A model generated the notes under the pieces. It searched no databases, was not told the origin of the DNA, and saw nothing but the letters and a program-made list of their open reading frames with translations. Positions 17,311 to 26,102 of a DNA stretch of 64,000 nt are shown here, piece by piece. The DNA lies in NCBI RefSeq assembly GCF_030551255.1, contig NZ_CP130630.1:186001-250000 (forward strand). The letters are read 5' to 3'. This DNA comes from Streptomyces sp. NL15-2K. Lineage in GTDB: Bacteria > Actinomycetota > Actinomycetes > Streptomycetales > Streptomycetaceae. The position numbers and the translations under genes are program-made. Position 1 is the first letter of the stretch, and each line of letters starts with the position of its first letter.

Positions 17311-18395
17311 TCAGCGCAGTACGGCCGCCAGCAGGTCGGCCCCCAGCGCCGTCAGACCGGGCAGATTGAGGGTGTAACGGACGTAACGACCTTGCCGCCG
17401 GGCCGTGAGCAGCCCGCGCGGCGCAGGACAGCGAGGTGGCGGGAAACTTCCGGGGGTGAAAGTTCCCAGGCGTGGGCCAGCTCACCGGTGGTGTGCGGGC
17501 CGCGGGCCAGGGTGCGCAGCAGCCGCAGCCGTACCGGATGCGCGAGTGCCTCCAGCCGTAGTGTGACCGTTTCCAGCGATACCGGCTCCGATGGACTCGG
17601 CTCGGCCACGGGGTACTGCACCACCGGTTGCCACCCGGGCGCATGGACCGCCACCAGGTGCGGGCGGCCGAAGACGCTGGGGAGGAAGGTGACCCCGGTA
17701 TCGTGGGCGGCGGTCGCCTTGTCCTGCAGCTTGTCCACGATGATGCGGTTGCCGTCCGGCGCGAGGGTCACGGCGCTGGAGATTGACGCGAGTGCCGCCC
17801 CGATGCCCTGGCGCTTCAGCAGGTCGTTCTTCAGCCGCAGGTCGGTGGCGAGTTGCACGGCGACGCCCGTCCAGGTGGCGTCGAAGAAGGCGTCGGCGCA
17901 CTGTTCGAGGGTGTGACGCACCCGTGCCCGCACGGCTGCGGGGTCCGCGAGCAGCCGTTCCGCGAAGGCCTCTTGGAGCGCGCCGCGGGCCTGGGCGAGG
18001 TCCAGGGCCCGCTCGCGCGCAGTCGCGTCGGCGAGCGGTGACGGGCCGGCGAAGTGGACCCGGTTGCTGCCGCACGTGGTGATGAGCGCGGCGGTCACAT
18101 AGGTTTCGTCGTCGATCCGGTCTACATCGTCCAACTCCTCGGCGAGGGTCGGCCGGGGACGGGCGGGGACCAGGAAGTCGGCTCGTGAGGAACGCCAGAG
18201 GAACTCCGCCTCCCTGAACCGCTCGGCCAGCTCCGGCCGCAGCCCAGCCCAGACGTCCCCGGCCCAGCCGGCGAGCTGCGGGTGATGCCCGGGTTCGGCC
18301 AGCACGTGCAGCATCGCGGTCAGCTCGGCCAGCGGGGAGGCAGCGAACCTCAGTCGCCCGGACGGCAGGCCGCCGATGTCGATCCTCAACGTCAT
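17311..18395 (-). pseudogene. ArsR/DUF5937-type regulator, frameshifted near end
   Basis: About 347 residues are readable. An N-terminal DUF5937-like sensor (MTLRIDIGGLPSGRLRFAAS, LWRSSRADFLVPARPRPTLA) precedes a C-terminal ArsR winged helix (RLEALAHPVRLRLLRTLARG, HTTGELAHAWELSPPEVSRH, LAVLRRAG). One base is missing near 17415. The expected wing and end (LLTARRQGRYVRYTLNLPGL, TALGADLLAAVLR) continue in the next frame to 17311. Most of the HTH is made, but the wing is replaced by a wrong tail ending at 17352. Divergent from the MFS gene it presumably represses. Confidence 0.82.
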
Positions 18396-18431
18396 CCCCT
18401 CATCATCGCCGGTCGGATGGCCGACGAACGC

Positions 18432-18458
18432 GTCGGTTGACGGTGTTCGTCAACCGAC
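18432..18458. promoter_or_regulatory. Operator between ArsR-type and MFS genes
   Basis: Perfect 11-base arms GTCGGTTGACG and CGTCAACCGAC with a 5-base spacer, in the 99-bp divergent region and 36 bases before the MFS start. The size and position fit an ArsR-family dimer site that would silence both genes. Confidence 0.75.
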
Positions 18459-18494
18459 ATAGTCGGCCCGGTGGCCGAACGCACCGTTGACGCC

Positions 18495-19736
18495 ATGGCA
18501 ACCACCACCAAGCTCCAGCCGCGCGCCCTCGTCCGTGCCTCCGGAGGCCCCCGCTATGCCGTCGCCCTGGCCGTGGACGCGCTCGGCACCGGCCTGCTGC
18601 GGCCCTTTCTGCTGCTCTACGGGGTGACGGTGCTGAAGCTGTCGGCGCCGGCCACCCGCATCGCCATGACGGCCGGCGTCGTCGTGGGTCTGGTGTGCAT
18701 GCCCGCTGTCGGCCGATCTCTGGACCAGGGCGCACGTACCACGGTCGTGGCAGCGTCGATGCTGGTACGGGTGCTGGGCGTGGCGCTGCTGCTGGCCGCC
18801 CCGGCGGGGCACGTCTGGCTGTTCGCGACGGCGGCACTCTTCCTCGGCATCGGCAACCAGGCATGGCCGGCCGCCCACGCAGCACTCGTGGCCAACGTCG
18901 CCCACGGCCGCGAACGCGACACCGCTCTCGCGGGAGGCCGCGCCCTGCGCAACGCCGGCCTGGGCGCGGGCGCCCTCCTCGCCACCGCATGCCTGGCGGG
19001 CGGCACCACTGCACAGCAGGCGCTGGCAGCCGTCACCGGGCTCGCCTATCTCGCCGCGGCAGCCTTGGCATGGTCGGTCCACCTGCACACGCATCCGGCC
19101 GCTACTCCGGCCACGGCCAGGGCCGACGGGCCCGCACCTCGGATGCGCGCGCTGCTGGCCGCCAACGTGGTCTACGTCTTCTGCCTCAACGTCCCCGAAA
19201 TCGCGCTCCCCCTGGCCCTGGTGACACAGCTGCACGCATCCCCGGTGTGGTCGGCAGCCATCTTTGTGGCGAACACTGTGCTGGTGGTCACCCTGCAGGT
19301 GCCGGTCACCGTCCTGATGTCCCGCTTCTCCCGGCGGACCGTGCTGGCTCTCGCCGGCGTGGTACTCGCCGCGTCTTACCTCGGCTTCCTCGCGGCCACC
19401 TCAGTGGGACACGGGTGGAGTGCCCCGGCCGTCGCCACGGTGTCCGTGGTCTGCACCATCGGCGAGATCATCTATGCCGGCAGCGCCACCGCGCTCGTCA
19501 CCGCCCTGGCGCCGGCCCATGCCCTGGGACGCGCCCTCGCGCGCTTTCAGCTCTCCACTGGCTTCGGTCTCGCCGTCTCCCCGGCGGTCATCACCGCTCT
19601 CGCCTCCCACGGCTCGGCCGCCCTCTGGGGCAGCCTCACCGCTGCGACGCCCCTCTCCGCCACCGCCGTTGCCACCGAGAAGGATCAAGGAACGCGGCTC
19701 AGCGGTTGCTGCCGCCGGGCGCGAGCAGGCTCGTGA
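18495..19736 (+). CDS. MFS transporter
   Basis: 413 residues from the ATG at 18495 (a GTG at 18471 is possible). About 12 hydrophobic helices are visible, e.g. [20 protein letters not shown] with the MFS motif A-like GRSLDQGAR loop, [40 protein letters not shown] and SFGLAVSP-like segments near the end. It should export a small compound across the cytoplasmic membrane. The last 20 codons run into a reversed integrase remnant, so the cytosolic tail is foreign; the membrane core appears complete. Confidence 0.85.
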   Translation: MATTTKLQPRALVRASGGPRYAVALAVDALGTGLLRPFLLLYGVTVLKLSAPATRIAMTAGVVVGLVCMPAVGRSLDQGARTTVVAASMLVRVLGVALLLAAPAGHVWLFATAALFLGIGNQAWPAAHAALVANVAHGRERDTALAGGRALRNAGLGAGALLATACLAGGTTAQQALAAVTGLAYLAAAALAWSVHLHTHPAATPATARADGPAPRMRALLAANVVYVFCLNVPEIALPLALVTQLHASPVWSAAIFVANTVLVVTLQVPVTVLMSRFSRRTVLALAGVVLAASYLGFLAATSVGHGWSAPAVATVSVVCTIGEIIYAGSATALVTALAPAHALGRALARFQLSTGFGLAVSPAVITALASHGSAALWGSLTAATPLSATAVATEKDQGTRLSGCCRRARAGS

Positions 19737-20130
19737 GCTCGGCGATCGCCTCGGGGGACGGCTTGAAGTAGCGGCGGACGTTCTCCGGCTTCTTGTGCCG
19801 GGACTTCGCCATCAGCATCAGCATCAGCAGCGAGGTGCCCTGTTCCCCGAGATGGGTCAGGGCGGAGTGGGGTACTCGTGCAGTCCCAGCCCGTGCCCGG
19901 TCCGCGCAGGGCGGTGTGCTCGTCGAGCAGGGCGCGGGCCTGCCCGTAAGAGAGAGGAGCCAGGCTGGTGTCCAGGCCCTTTGGGGCGTTGTAGTGCTGG
20001 TGCAGGTCGACGGTGGCACCGAGGTCGTCCAGGAGCTGGTCGACGACGGCCTCGGTCTCGCTGGGCCGGTCACCCCAGCCGTCGCCCCACCAGCCGAACA
20101 GGGACCTCACGGCCTCGTGTTGCAGCGCGG
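19699..20130 (-). pseudogene. Tyrosine recombinase, C-terminal remnant
   Basis: The minus strand reads [40 protein letters not shown], then one frame over [40 protein letters not shown] and [12 protein letters not shown]. This is the usual end of a Streptomyces integrase. The catalytic RH region is damaged, and the N-terminal half is missing. It overlaps the altered 3' end of the MFS gene. Confidence 0.65.
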
Positions 20131-20132
20131 CA

Positions 20133-20168
20133 CCGCCAGGAGCCGGTACCACCTGGCGGTACCGGCTC
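20133..20168. terminator. Alternative hairpins after integrase remnant
   Basis: Two mutually exclusive stems: CCGCCAGG (20133-20140) with CCTGGCGG (20152-20159), and GAGCCGGTACC (20140-20150) with GGTACCGGCTC (20158-20168), the latter followed by TTTGT. Possibly a terminator. Confidence 0.45.
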
Positions 20169-20426
20169 TTTGTGTCTGGGAAGGGGACGCTGCCTTTGGC
20201 GGCGGCGTCCGCGCTCCCAGGGCAGCACAGAGCCCCCGGTCTTGATCATGAACGGGGGCGGCCACTGTCCTCCCTGGATCCCTGCCGCACCGGAGGGGCA
20301 GCTGACGACGGGCATGCGGGAGAGGAGGAGGCAGCGGGCGAGTGTTGCCGGGCCGTCAGTAGTCGGGCGGTCCGCGGCCGCTGGCGGCCTCCCTGTGTTC
20401 GGGGGGCCGCCGGCGGCGCTACGTTC

Positions 20427-20705
20427 TCAGCGATTGGTCCACAGGTTCCACCGCAAGGGCCAGGTGCCATCGGCGCACTGGTAGGCGTCCCAGTGTCCGC
20501 GATCGATGCCCTGCTGGCCGGCCGTCTGGCAGCCGCTCAGGGTGAAGTACTTGCCCCGGTGGACGTTGAGGCCGTCGGCCGCCTGGACGGCGGTCACGTG
20601 CGAGGAGGCTGCGGCAGGCGCCGCGACTGCGGGCGCCGCTGCGCTCATGCCGAGTCCAGTCACGGCGATCGCTGCGAGGGCGCAGAACATGGTGCGTACA
20701 CGCAT
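20427..20705 (-). CDS. Small secreted cysteine-pair protein
   Basis: 92 residues. A Sec signal peptide of about 28 residues (MRVRTMFCALAAIAVTGLGM, then AAPAVAAPAA) precedes a 60-residue mature domain with two cysteines (LSGCQTAG and AYQCADGTW), tryptophan-rich at the end (WPLRWNLWTNR). The cysteines could form one disulfide. No known family recognised. It is divergent from a membrane-anchored HTH protein, an arrangement repeated at 38.5-40 kb with another small two-cysteine secreted protein. Confidence 0.75.
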   Translation of the reverse strand: MRVRTMFCALAAIAVTGLGMSAAAPAVAAPAAASSHVTAVQAADGLNVHRGKYFTLSGCQTAGQQGIDRGHWDAYQCADGTWPLRWNLWTNR

Positions 20706-20899
20706 GGTGAAGCTTCCTTTCGGTGGGGGTTCACACTCGGCTCATGCGGCTTGTGCCGGCACGGCCATGGCCACCGGCCCACTCACCCTCGGGGGTGATC
20801 TGCGCAGCCGGTACGCCGAGTTTGCGGTGGTAGATCGCTCTTCGCCAGCGGGTCCCGCTTGCTTCACTGATGTCGGGATCAATACATTCCTGACCTGCT

Positions 20900-20920
20900 G
20901 GGACGTATCCGTCCCGGGAC
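20900..20920. promoter_or_regulatory. Inverted repeat upstream of HTH-membrane gene
   Basis: GGGACG-TATC-CGTCCC is followed at once by GGGAC, giving three GGGAC half-sites in 21 bases, 52 bases before the HTH gene start. A candidate operator. Confidence 0.45.
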
Positions 20921-20971
20921 ATGAAGCAGCCGACGGGACACGGTTGCGGCACTGCGGGGAGACCCTTGTCG

Positions 20972-21757
20972 ATGAGTGGCCAACGTCCGCAGGACGCAGC
21001 GGCAGCACGAAGGCTGGGCGAGGCGCTGCGGGGACTGCAGCGAAGCTCGGGCCGCACGCTTCGCACCCTGGAAACCCAGGTCCGCATCAGCGACTCGTCC
21101 CTCTCCCGCTACTTCCGCGGCGAAACCGTGCCTCCATGGCCCGTCGTCCGGGACCTGTGCCGGGCGCTGGGAGCAGACCCCAGCGTGTACCGGGCTTTAT
21201 GGGAGGCCGCCGACCGCAGCCGGCCCGAGGAACCAGCCCCTGCCGCCCCGCCACAACAACCCTCCCCCACCTGGCCGCGCCGACTGCGCAAGCGCCTGAC
21301 CGGTTCATGGGGCTTCGCCGCGGCCGGCACCGCCATCGGCCTTGCGGCCGGGCTGACGCTGTTCGGCCTCCAGCACTCACCCACCGCGCCCCCTGCCCAG
21401 GGCGTCACCGAAGCGAAGGACGCGAAGACCGGCTATAGCGATGCCGGCGTGCTCGTCCACAACGTCGAAGAGAAATGCCAGAAACCCCGTACGCACGAAT
21501 GCGCGCTGCATCTGGCCTGGGACCCCTACCGTCCCTACACGACGGCCAACTCCGCCGACCGCGTCTGGCACCATGACCTGCTGCACGCGCGTTGCCGGAT
21601 CGCCGACGGCGTCACCGTCACCGACGAGGAAGAAAAACACAGCAGCATCTGGATCCAGGTCTCGCGGAAAGGGCAGCACCTATGGCTCCCTGGGATCCGC
21701 GTCGAGCCCGACACGCTGGCCCAGTTGACCATCGTGCTGCCCAGGTGCCCGACATGA
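20972..21757 (+). CDS. HTH protein with single membrane anchor and extracytoplasmic domain
   Basis: 261 residues; the ATG at 20972 places the HTH at the usual distance. Residues 10-80 are an XRE-like HTH (ARRLGEALRGLQRSSGRTLR, ISDSSLSRYFRGETVPPWPV). Residues 85-110 are a Pro/Arg-rich linker, and residues 112-133 one transmembrane helix (WGFAAAGTAIGLAAGLTLFG). Residues 134-261 are outside the cell, with four cysteines (EEKCQ, HECAL, HARCR, LPRCP). This is a one-component membrane sensor/regulator layout. The partner may be the divergent secreted protein at 20427. Ligand unknown. Confidence 0.8.
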   Translation: MSGQRPQDAAAARRLGEALRGLQRSSGRTLRTLETQVRISDSSLSRYFRGETVPPWPVVRDLCRALGADPSVYRALWEAADRSRPEEPAPAAPPQQPSPTWPRRLRKRLTGSWGFAAAGTAIGLAAGLTLFGLQHSPTAPPAQGVTEAKDAKTGYSDAGVLVHNVEEKCQKPRTHECALHLAWDPYRPYTTANSADRVWHHDLLHARCRIADGVTVTDEEEKHSSIWIQVSRKGQHLWLPGIRVEPDTLAQLTIVLPRCPT

Positions 21758-21974
21758 CGGAGCAGCGCCCCAGGTCACCCGCTGGGTCACCCGCTGGCAC
21801 GGTGCGGAGACCGACTCCCTCGCGTAGCCCGGCGTGCATAGGTTGGGCTTCCAGTGATCATCTCATCGGGGGTGGACGTGGCAGGCCGGGATCTGAGGGC
21901 CCTGTTCAGTAAGAACGACCGCAGTCTGGAGACTGACGAGCGTTCACGAACCGGTCCTCGCAGTGGGAAACGGT

Positions 21975-22214
21975 TCACGGCCGCTGCTGCTTCTGGATGC
22001 GCCGAAAGCGAGCCGGGCGGCTGCCCGGCACCGTACAGGGCTTCCCCACCGGGGCCTTGCAGGTGGGGCACGGCACGCGTGAGGCACTGCGGGCCAGGTC
22101 CTCGGTCGTGGTTCCTCTCCTGCGCACGGGCTGCTTCCCGCCGCCTTGATCCCGTTCCTGGGCTGCTTCCTTCTTCCAGCACAGGATGACCAGGAGGAGC
22201 CGTTCCTCTTGCAC
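21975..22214 (-). CDS. Small zinc-finger-like protein
   Basis: 79 residues from a GTG. The last third reads VPCPTCKAPVGKPCTVPGSR, a CxxC...C motif known from short actinobacterial zinc-binding proteins, followed by basic residues (RFRRIQKQQ). The N-terminal part is charged and nondescript, and the true start is uncertain. No operon partner. Confidence 0.45.
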   Translation of the reverse strand: MQEERLLLVILCWKKEAAQERDQGGGKQPVRRRGTTTEDLARSASRVPCPTCKAPVGKPCTVPGSRPARFRRIQKQQRP

Positions 22215-22264
22215 GCCTCATGTTCCGTGCCTCTACGGAGGATGAGGGTGGCGCGGCGCGCGGG

Positions 22265-24961
22265 TCAGGGCTCCGGAGCCTCCCAGGCGAGCGGAGCGAG
22301 GCCGCGCAGGGCCTGCCACTGGGGGGACTGTAGGAGACTGGCGGCCCGCGTCATGGAGGAGCGGTCGACCGTCGTCTGCCACTCCCGGCCGGTGAAGTAC
22401 TTGGCCTCCAGCGCGGCCACTTTCGCCCTCAGGCGTTCCGCTTCCGGGCTGTTGTAGCTCCACACGCGGCCCAAGGCCGCGCGGGCCTCGGCCAGTTCGC
22501 TCGCACGACCAGCCAGTTCGTGGGTATGGCCCCGCAGTTCCTTGGCCGTGACGTGCAGGATGGTGTTGGCGTCGACATCCAGGACCACCTCGATCACCGG
22601 AGTGCGCCGGGGATGCCGGGGCAAATCCGAGACCTCGAGGACGGCGAGCGTCCTGTTGTCCGTGACATTCGGGCTTTCGCCCTCGACGACGTGCACGGTC
22701 ATGGTGGTCTGACCGTTCTCACTCGTGGCGACGAACGCCCACCTGAGCGTGGGGATGGTGGTGTTCCGCTCGATCACCTTCAGCACCGTGCCGTCGTAGG
22801 TCTCGAAACCGAGCGAGGCCGAGACCACGTCGAGGAGCAGCACGTCCTTGACGCCTCCGGCGAGCACGCCACCCTGGATGGCGGCACCAGTGACGATCCC
22901 CTCGGGGATGAGACCGCGATAGGGCTGTCTGCCACCGGTGAGTCGGCGCACCAGCTCACCGATCGCCGGCATCCGCGTGGCGCCGCCGGTCAGGATCACC
23001 TGGTCGAGTTCGGAGTGCCGGATCCCGGCGTCACGGATGGCCTGTTCGATCGGTCGGCGGCAGCGCGCCAGCAGGTCCCGGGTCATGCCCTCGAACTCGG
23101 TGCGCGTCAGGGTCTCGTCGAGGTGCACTGGGAAGTCCGCGGTGGAGGACAGGAAGGGCAGACGGACGGTGGCGCTGCTCGCCGACGACAGCTCCACCTT
23201 CGCTGCCTCGGCGGCTTCCTGGAGCCGCTGGCGCGCCGGGACGTCCTGCGTGAGGTCCACACCGTGCCTGTCCCACACCCGGCGCAACAGGTGCTGCACG
23301 ATCCGCTGGTCCCAGTCGTCACCGCCGAGGTGGTTGTCGCCGCAGGTCGCCTTGACCTCCACGAGACCGTCCCCGACCTCGATGAGAGTGACGTCCAGGG
23401 TGCCGCCGCCGAGGTCGAAGATCAGTACGGTGGCGTCCTCCTCCCTGTTCAGCCCGTACGTGAGCGCCGCAGCCGTCGGTTCGTTGAGGACCCGCCGCAC
23501 GTCGAGCCCGGCCCGGCGGGCGCTCTCCACCAGCACCGCCCGCTGGACCAGGTCGAAGTTCGCCGGCACCGTCATGACCGCCAGCCGGGGTGGCTCCCCG
23601 GCGTACGCCTCCGCGTCCTCCCGCAGACGCCGCAGGATGAGCTCCGCGGCGTCCTCCGCCGTCAGTTGGACCGCTCCTCGGGTGATGCTCCAGTCCGTGC
23701 CCAGCCGCAGCTTGACGGACCGCACCGTGTAGTCGGGGTTCGCAATCGACTGTCGCTTGGCGGCCGTGCCCACGAGGATTCCTCCGTCTGCTGTGACGGC
23801 CACCAGGCTCGGTGTCGTGAGGGCGCCCTCCGCGTTGGGGATCAGGCGTACGTCCTCGCCTTCGAGGAGGGCGATCGACGAGTTCGTCGTACCGAAGTCG
23901 ATGCCCACCACAGGACCGGAGGTCCCGGTGAGTCGGCGCGGCGGTGACGGGCGGGCGGGGCGTGCCGCCCGCGCCGTGGGGATATCGCCCAGTCCCCGCT
24001 CGTGCCACAACTGCCGTGCCCGGCGGGCGACTTCGCGGTCCGCGTCGGCGATAAGTCCGAGCAGCGCCGCTCTGGCCGCGTCCCGGGTCGGTTCACGGAC
24101 GCTGCCGAGCAGCTGCTCGACGAGGTGGAGGGAGCCGATGCGCTTCCAGGGCTGGACGTCGAGCACGGCCGCCCGCATCTCGGCGAGCCGGTCGACGTCG
24201 CCGTGCCGGGGGCTGCGGGCCAGGTAGATCGTGCCCTGGGCACTGTCCACGCTGAGCGTGGGGGTCTGGCCGGCGATGCGTTGCCGTACCTGCTCGTGGA
24301 CGTAGTCGTAGAGCTCGTCGACCGAGACCAGGCCGTCGCCGTCAAGGTCGGCGGAGCCGTCCCGCAGGCCACGGACCACCGCCGAGGTGAACACGGACGG
24401 TTGGGCGGGGGTGCGGCTGTAGCGGACGTCCTGCTCGCTCTCATGGGCGTACTGCAGGGCGGTGGAGGCTGTAAGGACGACCCGGCCGTTGCCCGCGAAG
24501 GGCTCGGCGATGTCGACGGTGGGCGTCCCGGCGTCGCGGCGCAGCGCGTTCAGGGTGAATGCCCCGCTGTAGCAGCAGTCCAGCAGGACGACGATGCGCC
24601 TGGAGCGACTCTCGCCCATGAAGGTGCCGACTGTTTCCGCGGAGACAGCGGTGGAGCCGGGATAGTCGCGTTCGGTGTCGCGCATGACGAAGTACAGGCG
24701 GTTGCGGACGTCCTTCCACCCGTGCAGCGACAGGTGCAGCAGGAGCAGGTCGTCGCGCCCGGCCCGGGTGAAGAAGGACTCCAGCGCGCGCATCGCCGCG
24801 CGCTGACCGACATCGACGAGGGTCTCGACCTCGAATCCCGCGATGTCCGGATCGCCCAGCACCGCCGCCAACTGCGCGGCGTCCGCGGCGGCGGCTGGCA
24901 GCGTGGCGAAGTGGTCGTCGTCGTACGTGCTGTTGGCGATGATCAGGGCCCGAGTCGCCAC
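22265..24961 (-). CDS. Caspase-like protease fused to Hsp70 (DnaK-like)
   Basis: 898 residues. Residues 1-250 are a caspase/metacaspase fold: MATRALIIANSTYDDD, catalytic His80 in LLLLHLSLHGW, Cys130 in LLDCCYSGAF, and an EF-hand-like calcium loop DLDGDGLVSVDE at 205-216. Residues 255-345 are a helical linker. Residues 350-720 are an Hsp70 ATPase: VVGIDFGTTNSSIALLEG, LNEPTAAALTYGL, FDLGGGTLDVTLIEV, ILTGGATRMPAIGEL. A short substrate-binding part and a charged tail follow, without a full lid. The GTG start is 7 bases after the EACC1 stop with GGGGAG upstream. Known context: EACC1-linked effectors in NTP-dependent conflict systems. Inference: an ATP-gated protease, perhaps causing dormancy or death on infection. 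Confidence 0.93.
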   Translation of the reverse strand: MATRALIIANSTYDDDHFATLPAAAADAAQLAAVLGDPDIAGFEVETLVDVGQRAAMRALESFFTRAGRDDLLLLHLSLHGWKDVRNRLYFVMRDTERDYPGSTAVSAETVGTFMGESRSRRIVVLLDCCYSGAFTLNALRRDAGTPTVDIAEPFAGNGRVVLTASTALQYAHESEQDVRYSRTPAQPSVFTSAVVRGLRDGSADLDGDGLVSVDELYDYVHEQVRQRIAGQTPTLSVDSAQGTIYLARSPRHGDVDRLAEMRAAVLDVQPWKRIGSLHLVEQLLGSVREPTRDAARAALLGLIADADREVARRARQLWHERGLGDIPTARAARPARPSPPRRLTGTSGPVVGIDFGTTNSSIALLEGEDVRLIPNAEGALTTPSLVAVTADGGILVGTAAKRQSIANPDYTVRSVKLRLGTDWSITRGAVQLTAEDAAELILRRLREDAEAYAGEPPRLAVMTVPANFDLVQRAVLVESARRAGLDVRRVLNEPTAAALTYGLNREEDATVLIFDLGGGTLDVTLIEVGDGLVEVKATCGDNHLGGDDWDQRIVQHLLRRVWDRHGVDLTQDVPARQRLQEAAEAAKVELSSASSATVRLPFLSSTADFPVHLDETLTRTEFEGMTRDLLARCRRPIEQAIRDAGIRHSELDQVILTGGATRMPAIGELVRRLTGGRQPYRGLIPEGIVTGAAIQGGVLAGGVKDVLLLDVVSASLGFETYDGTVLKVIERNTTIPTLRWAFVATSENGQTTMTVHVVEGESPNVTDNRTLAVLEVSDLPRHPRRTPVIEVVLDVDANTILHVTAKELRGHTHELAGRASELAEARAALGRVWSYNSPEAERLRAKVAALEAKYFTGREWQTTVDRSSMTRAASLLQSPQWQALRGLAPLAWEAPEP

Positions 24962-24967
24962 GGCGGG

Positions 24968-25345
24968 TTACTCCCCGTGGCGGCGGAGGAATTCGTCCAG
25001 TGCGCGCTGCTGCACCTCGTCGGAGGCGGCAGTCAGTTCGATCTCGTCGTCGCCGAGCTTGAGTCGCACTGTTCCGGAGCGTCTGCGGTTGAGCCAGTCC
25101 TGTACAAGGCCGGCGAGCACCGGGAGTAGCGCACCGCTGCCGCCGAGACCGATCAGCAGTGCGCCTAGCTCCAGTGCGCCCGTCCCGCGGGTGCCCGGCG
25201 GTGGCGGGGACTGCGGGACCCGGTCGATGCTCGCCAGGTCGAGCCCGCGCAGCTCCTCGATCAGGTATTGGAGCAGCTCTTCGGCGTACTCCGGGTCGTC
25301 GTCCCCCGCGTCAAACACGAGCCGGACCGGAATCTCCGCTGACAT
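24968..25345 (-). CDS. Effector-associated constant component 1 (EACC1)
   Basis: 125 residues from the ATG at 25345 with GGGGGAG upstream. N-terminal beta/alpha part (IPVRLVFDAGDDDPEYAEEL, LQYLIEELRGLDLASIDRV), a Pro/Gly-rich turn, then a hydrophobic segment (LELGALLIGLGGSGALLPVL, AGLVQDWL) and a strand-rich end (RRSGTVRLKLGDDEIELTA). This order, with the glycine-rich hydrophobic helix before NRRR, is the EACC1 pattern. EACC1 proteins recur beside varied effectors in the conflict systems described by Aravind and colleagues. Six bases separate it from the caspase-Hsp70 gene: one transcript. Confidence 0.85.
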   Translation of the reverse strand: MSAEIPVRLVFDAGDDDPEYAEELLQYLIEELRGLDLASIDRVPQSPPPPGTRGTGALELGALLIGLGGSGALLPVLAGLVQDWLNRRRSGTVRLKLGDDEIELTAASDEVQQRALDEFLRRHGE

Positions 25346-25656
25346 CACGACGCTCTCCCCCGTTCCCTCTCCGCAGGGGGCAACTCTAGCGGCGCGCGGC
25401 GAGCACCGTGACGTATTGGGAAACGCCGGGTTGGTCAGAATTTGCGCAGGATGAGGTGTTGTACCTTGTTGTCGGGCCCCTGTGCAAGACGAGGGTGGCG
25501 CGGCCGCGGGTGGGGCGAAGTGGCAGGGTGGGCCGCGCTCCGCCCACGCTGACTCCACGAGCTTCTGGTTGGCCTTCTTCTGCTGGGCCACCTTCGCCCG
25601 GGCCGCCGTGGCCTGGGAGGCTGACGCGTCCAGGCCCGACCGTCCCCCTGACCTCA
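25346..25656. other. Upstream region of EACC1 operon
   Basis: Holds the promoter side of the EACC1/caspase-Hsp70 operon. The EACC1 frame stays open upstream (AARAKVAQQKKANQKLVESA near 25590), but without a convincing start or family match, so I do not extend the gene. Confidence 0.4.
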
Positions 25657-25920
25657 ATGGTGGTGCGCGACAGCTCAGGGGCGAGAACCGCAGTCCGCAT
25701 GGGTGAAATCGGCCAGTCGCTGGCAGCCGTACTCGCCACGGTTGTTCTCGACTTGACTGCTGCCGACCTCACCGGCCTCGAACCCGACCGGCTACCTGGG
25801 ATCAATGCAATCTGGTCATCCGGCACTGTCTGGCCCTCCGGCATCGCTGACCGGATACGCACCTCCTCTCGGGAGGTCGGCCCCGGCATTTTCCTGGTGC
25901 GACATCTGGATTGGGCGTAA
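25657..25920 (+). CDS. Hypothetical protein, uncertain
   Basis: 87 codons, reading RTAVRMGEIGQSLAAVLATV, VLDLTAADLTGLEPDRLPGI and so on. Codon use is plausible but less GC-biased than in neighbours. No family recognised, no clear ribosome site. May be chance. Confidence 0.25.
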   Translation: MVVRDSSGARTAVRMGEIGQSLAAVLATVVLDLTAADLTGLEPDRLPGINAIWSSGTVWPSGIADRIRTSSREVGPGIFLVRHLDWA

Positions 25921-26102
25921 AACAGCAGGTAGCTAGCTGTAAGCGCTACCGCCGGATAGTCATCCTCTTCCCTGGCGACCCCCAGTTCGTGACGTGCCGG
26001 AATCGCGCCTATTCCTCCTGACGCTCTGGCAGCGGGAAGCGTCAGGCGCGCCCCGGCCCGGCGCGGCAGCGGACTGTCGGACATCCCTGGCAGGATCAGC
26101 GC

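Noticed and set aside
22520..23947. A 475-codon plus-strand frame opposite the caspase-Hsp70 gene
   Set aside because: Antisense shadow without any recognisable motif.
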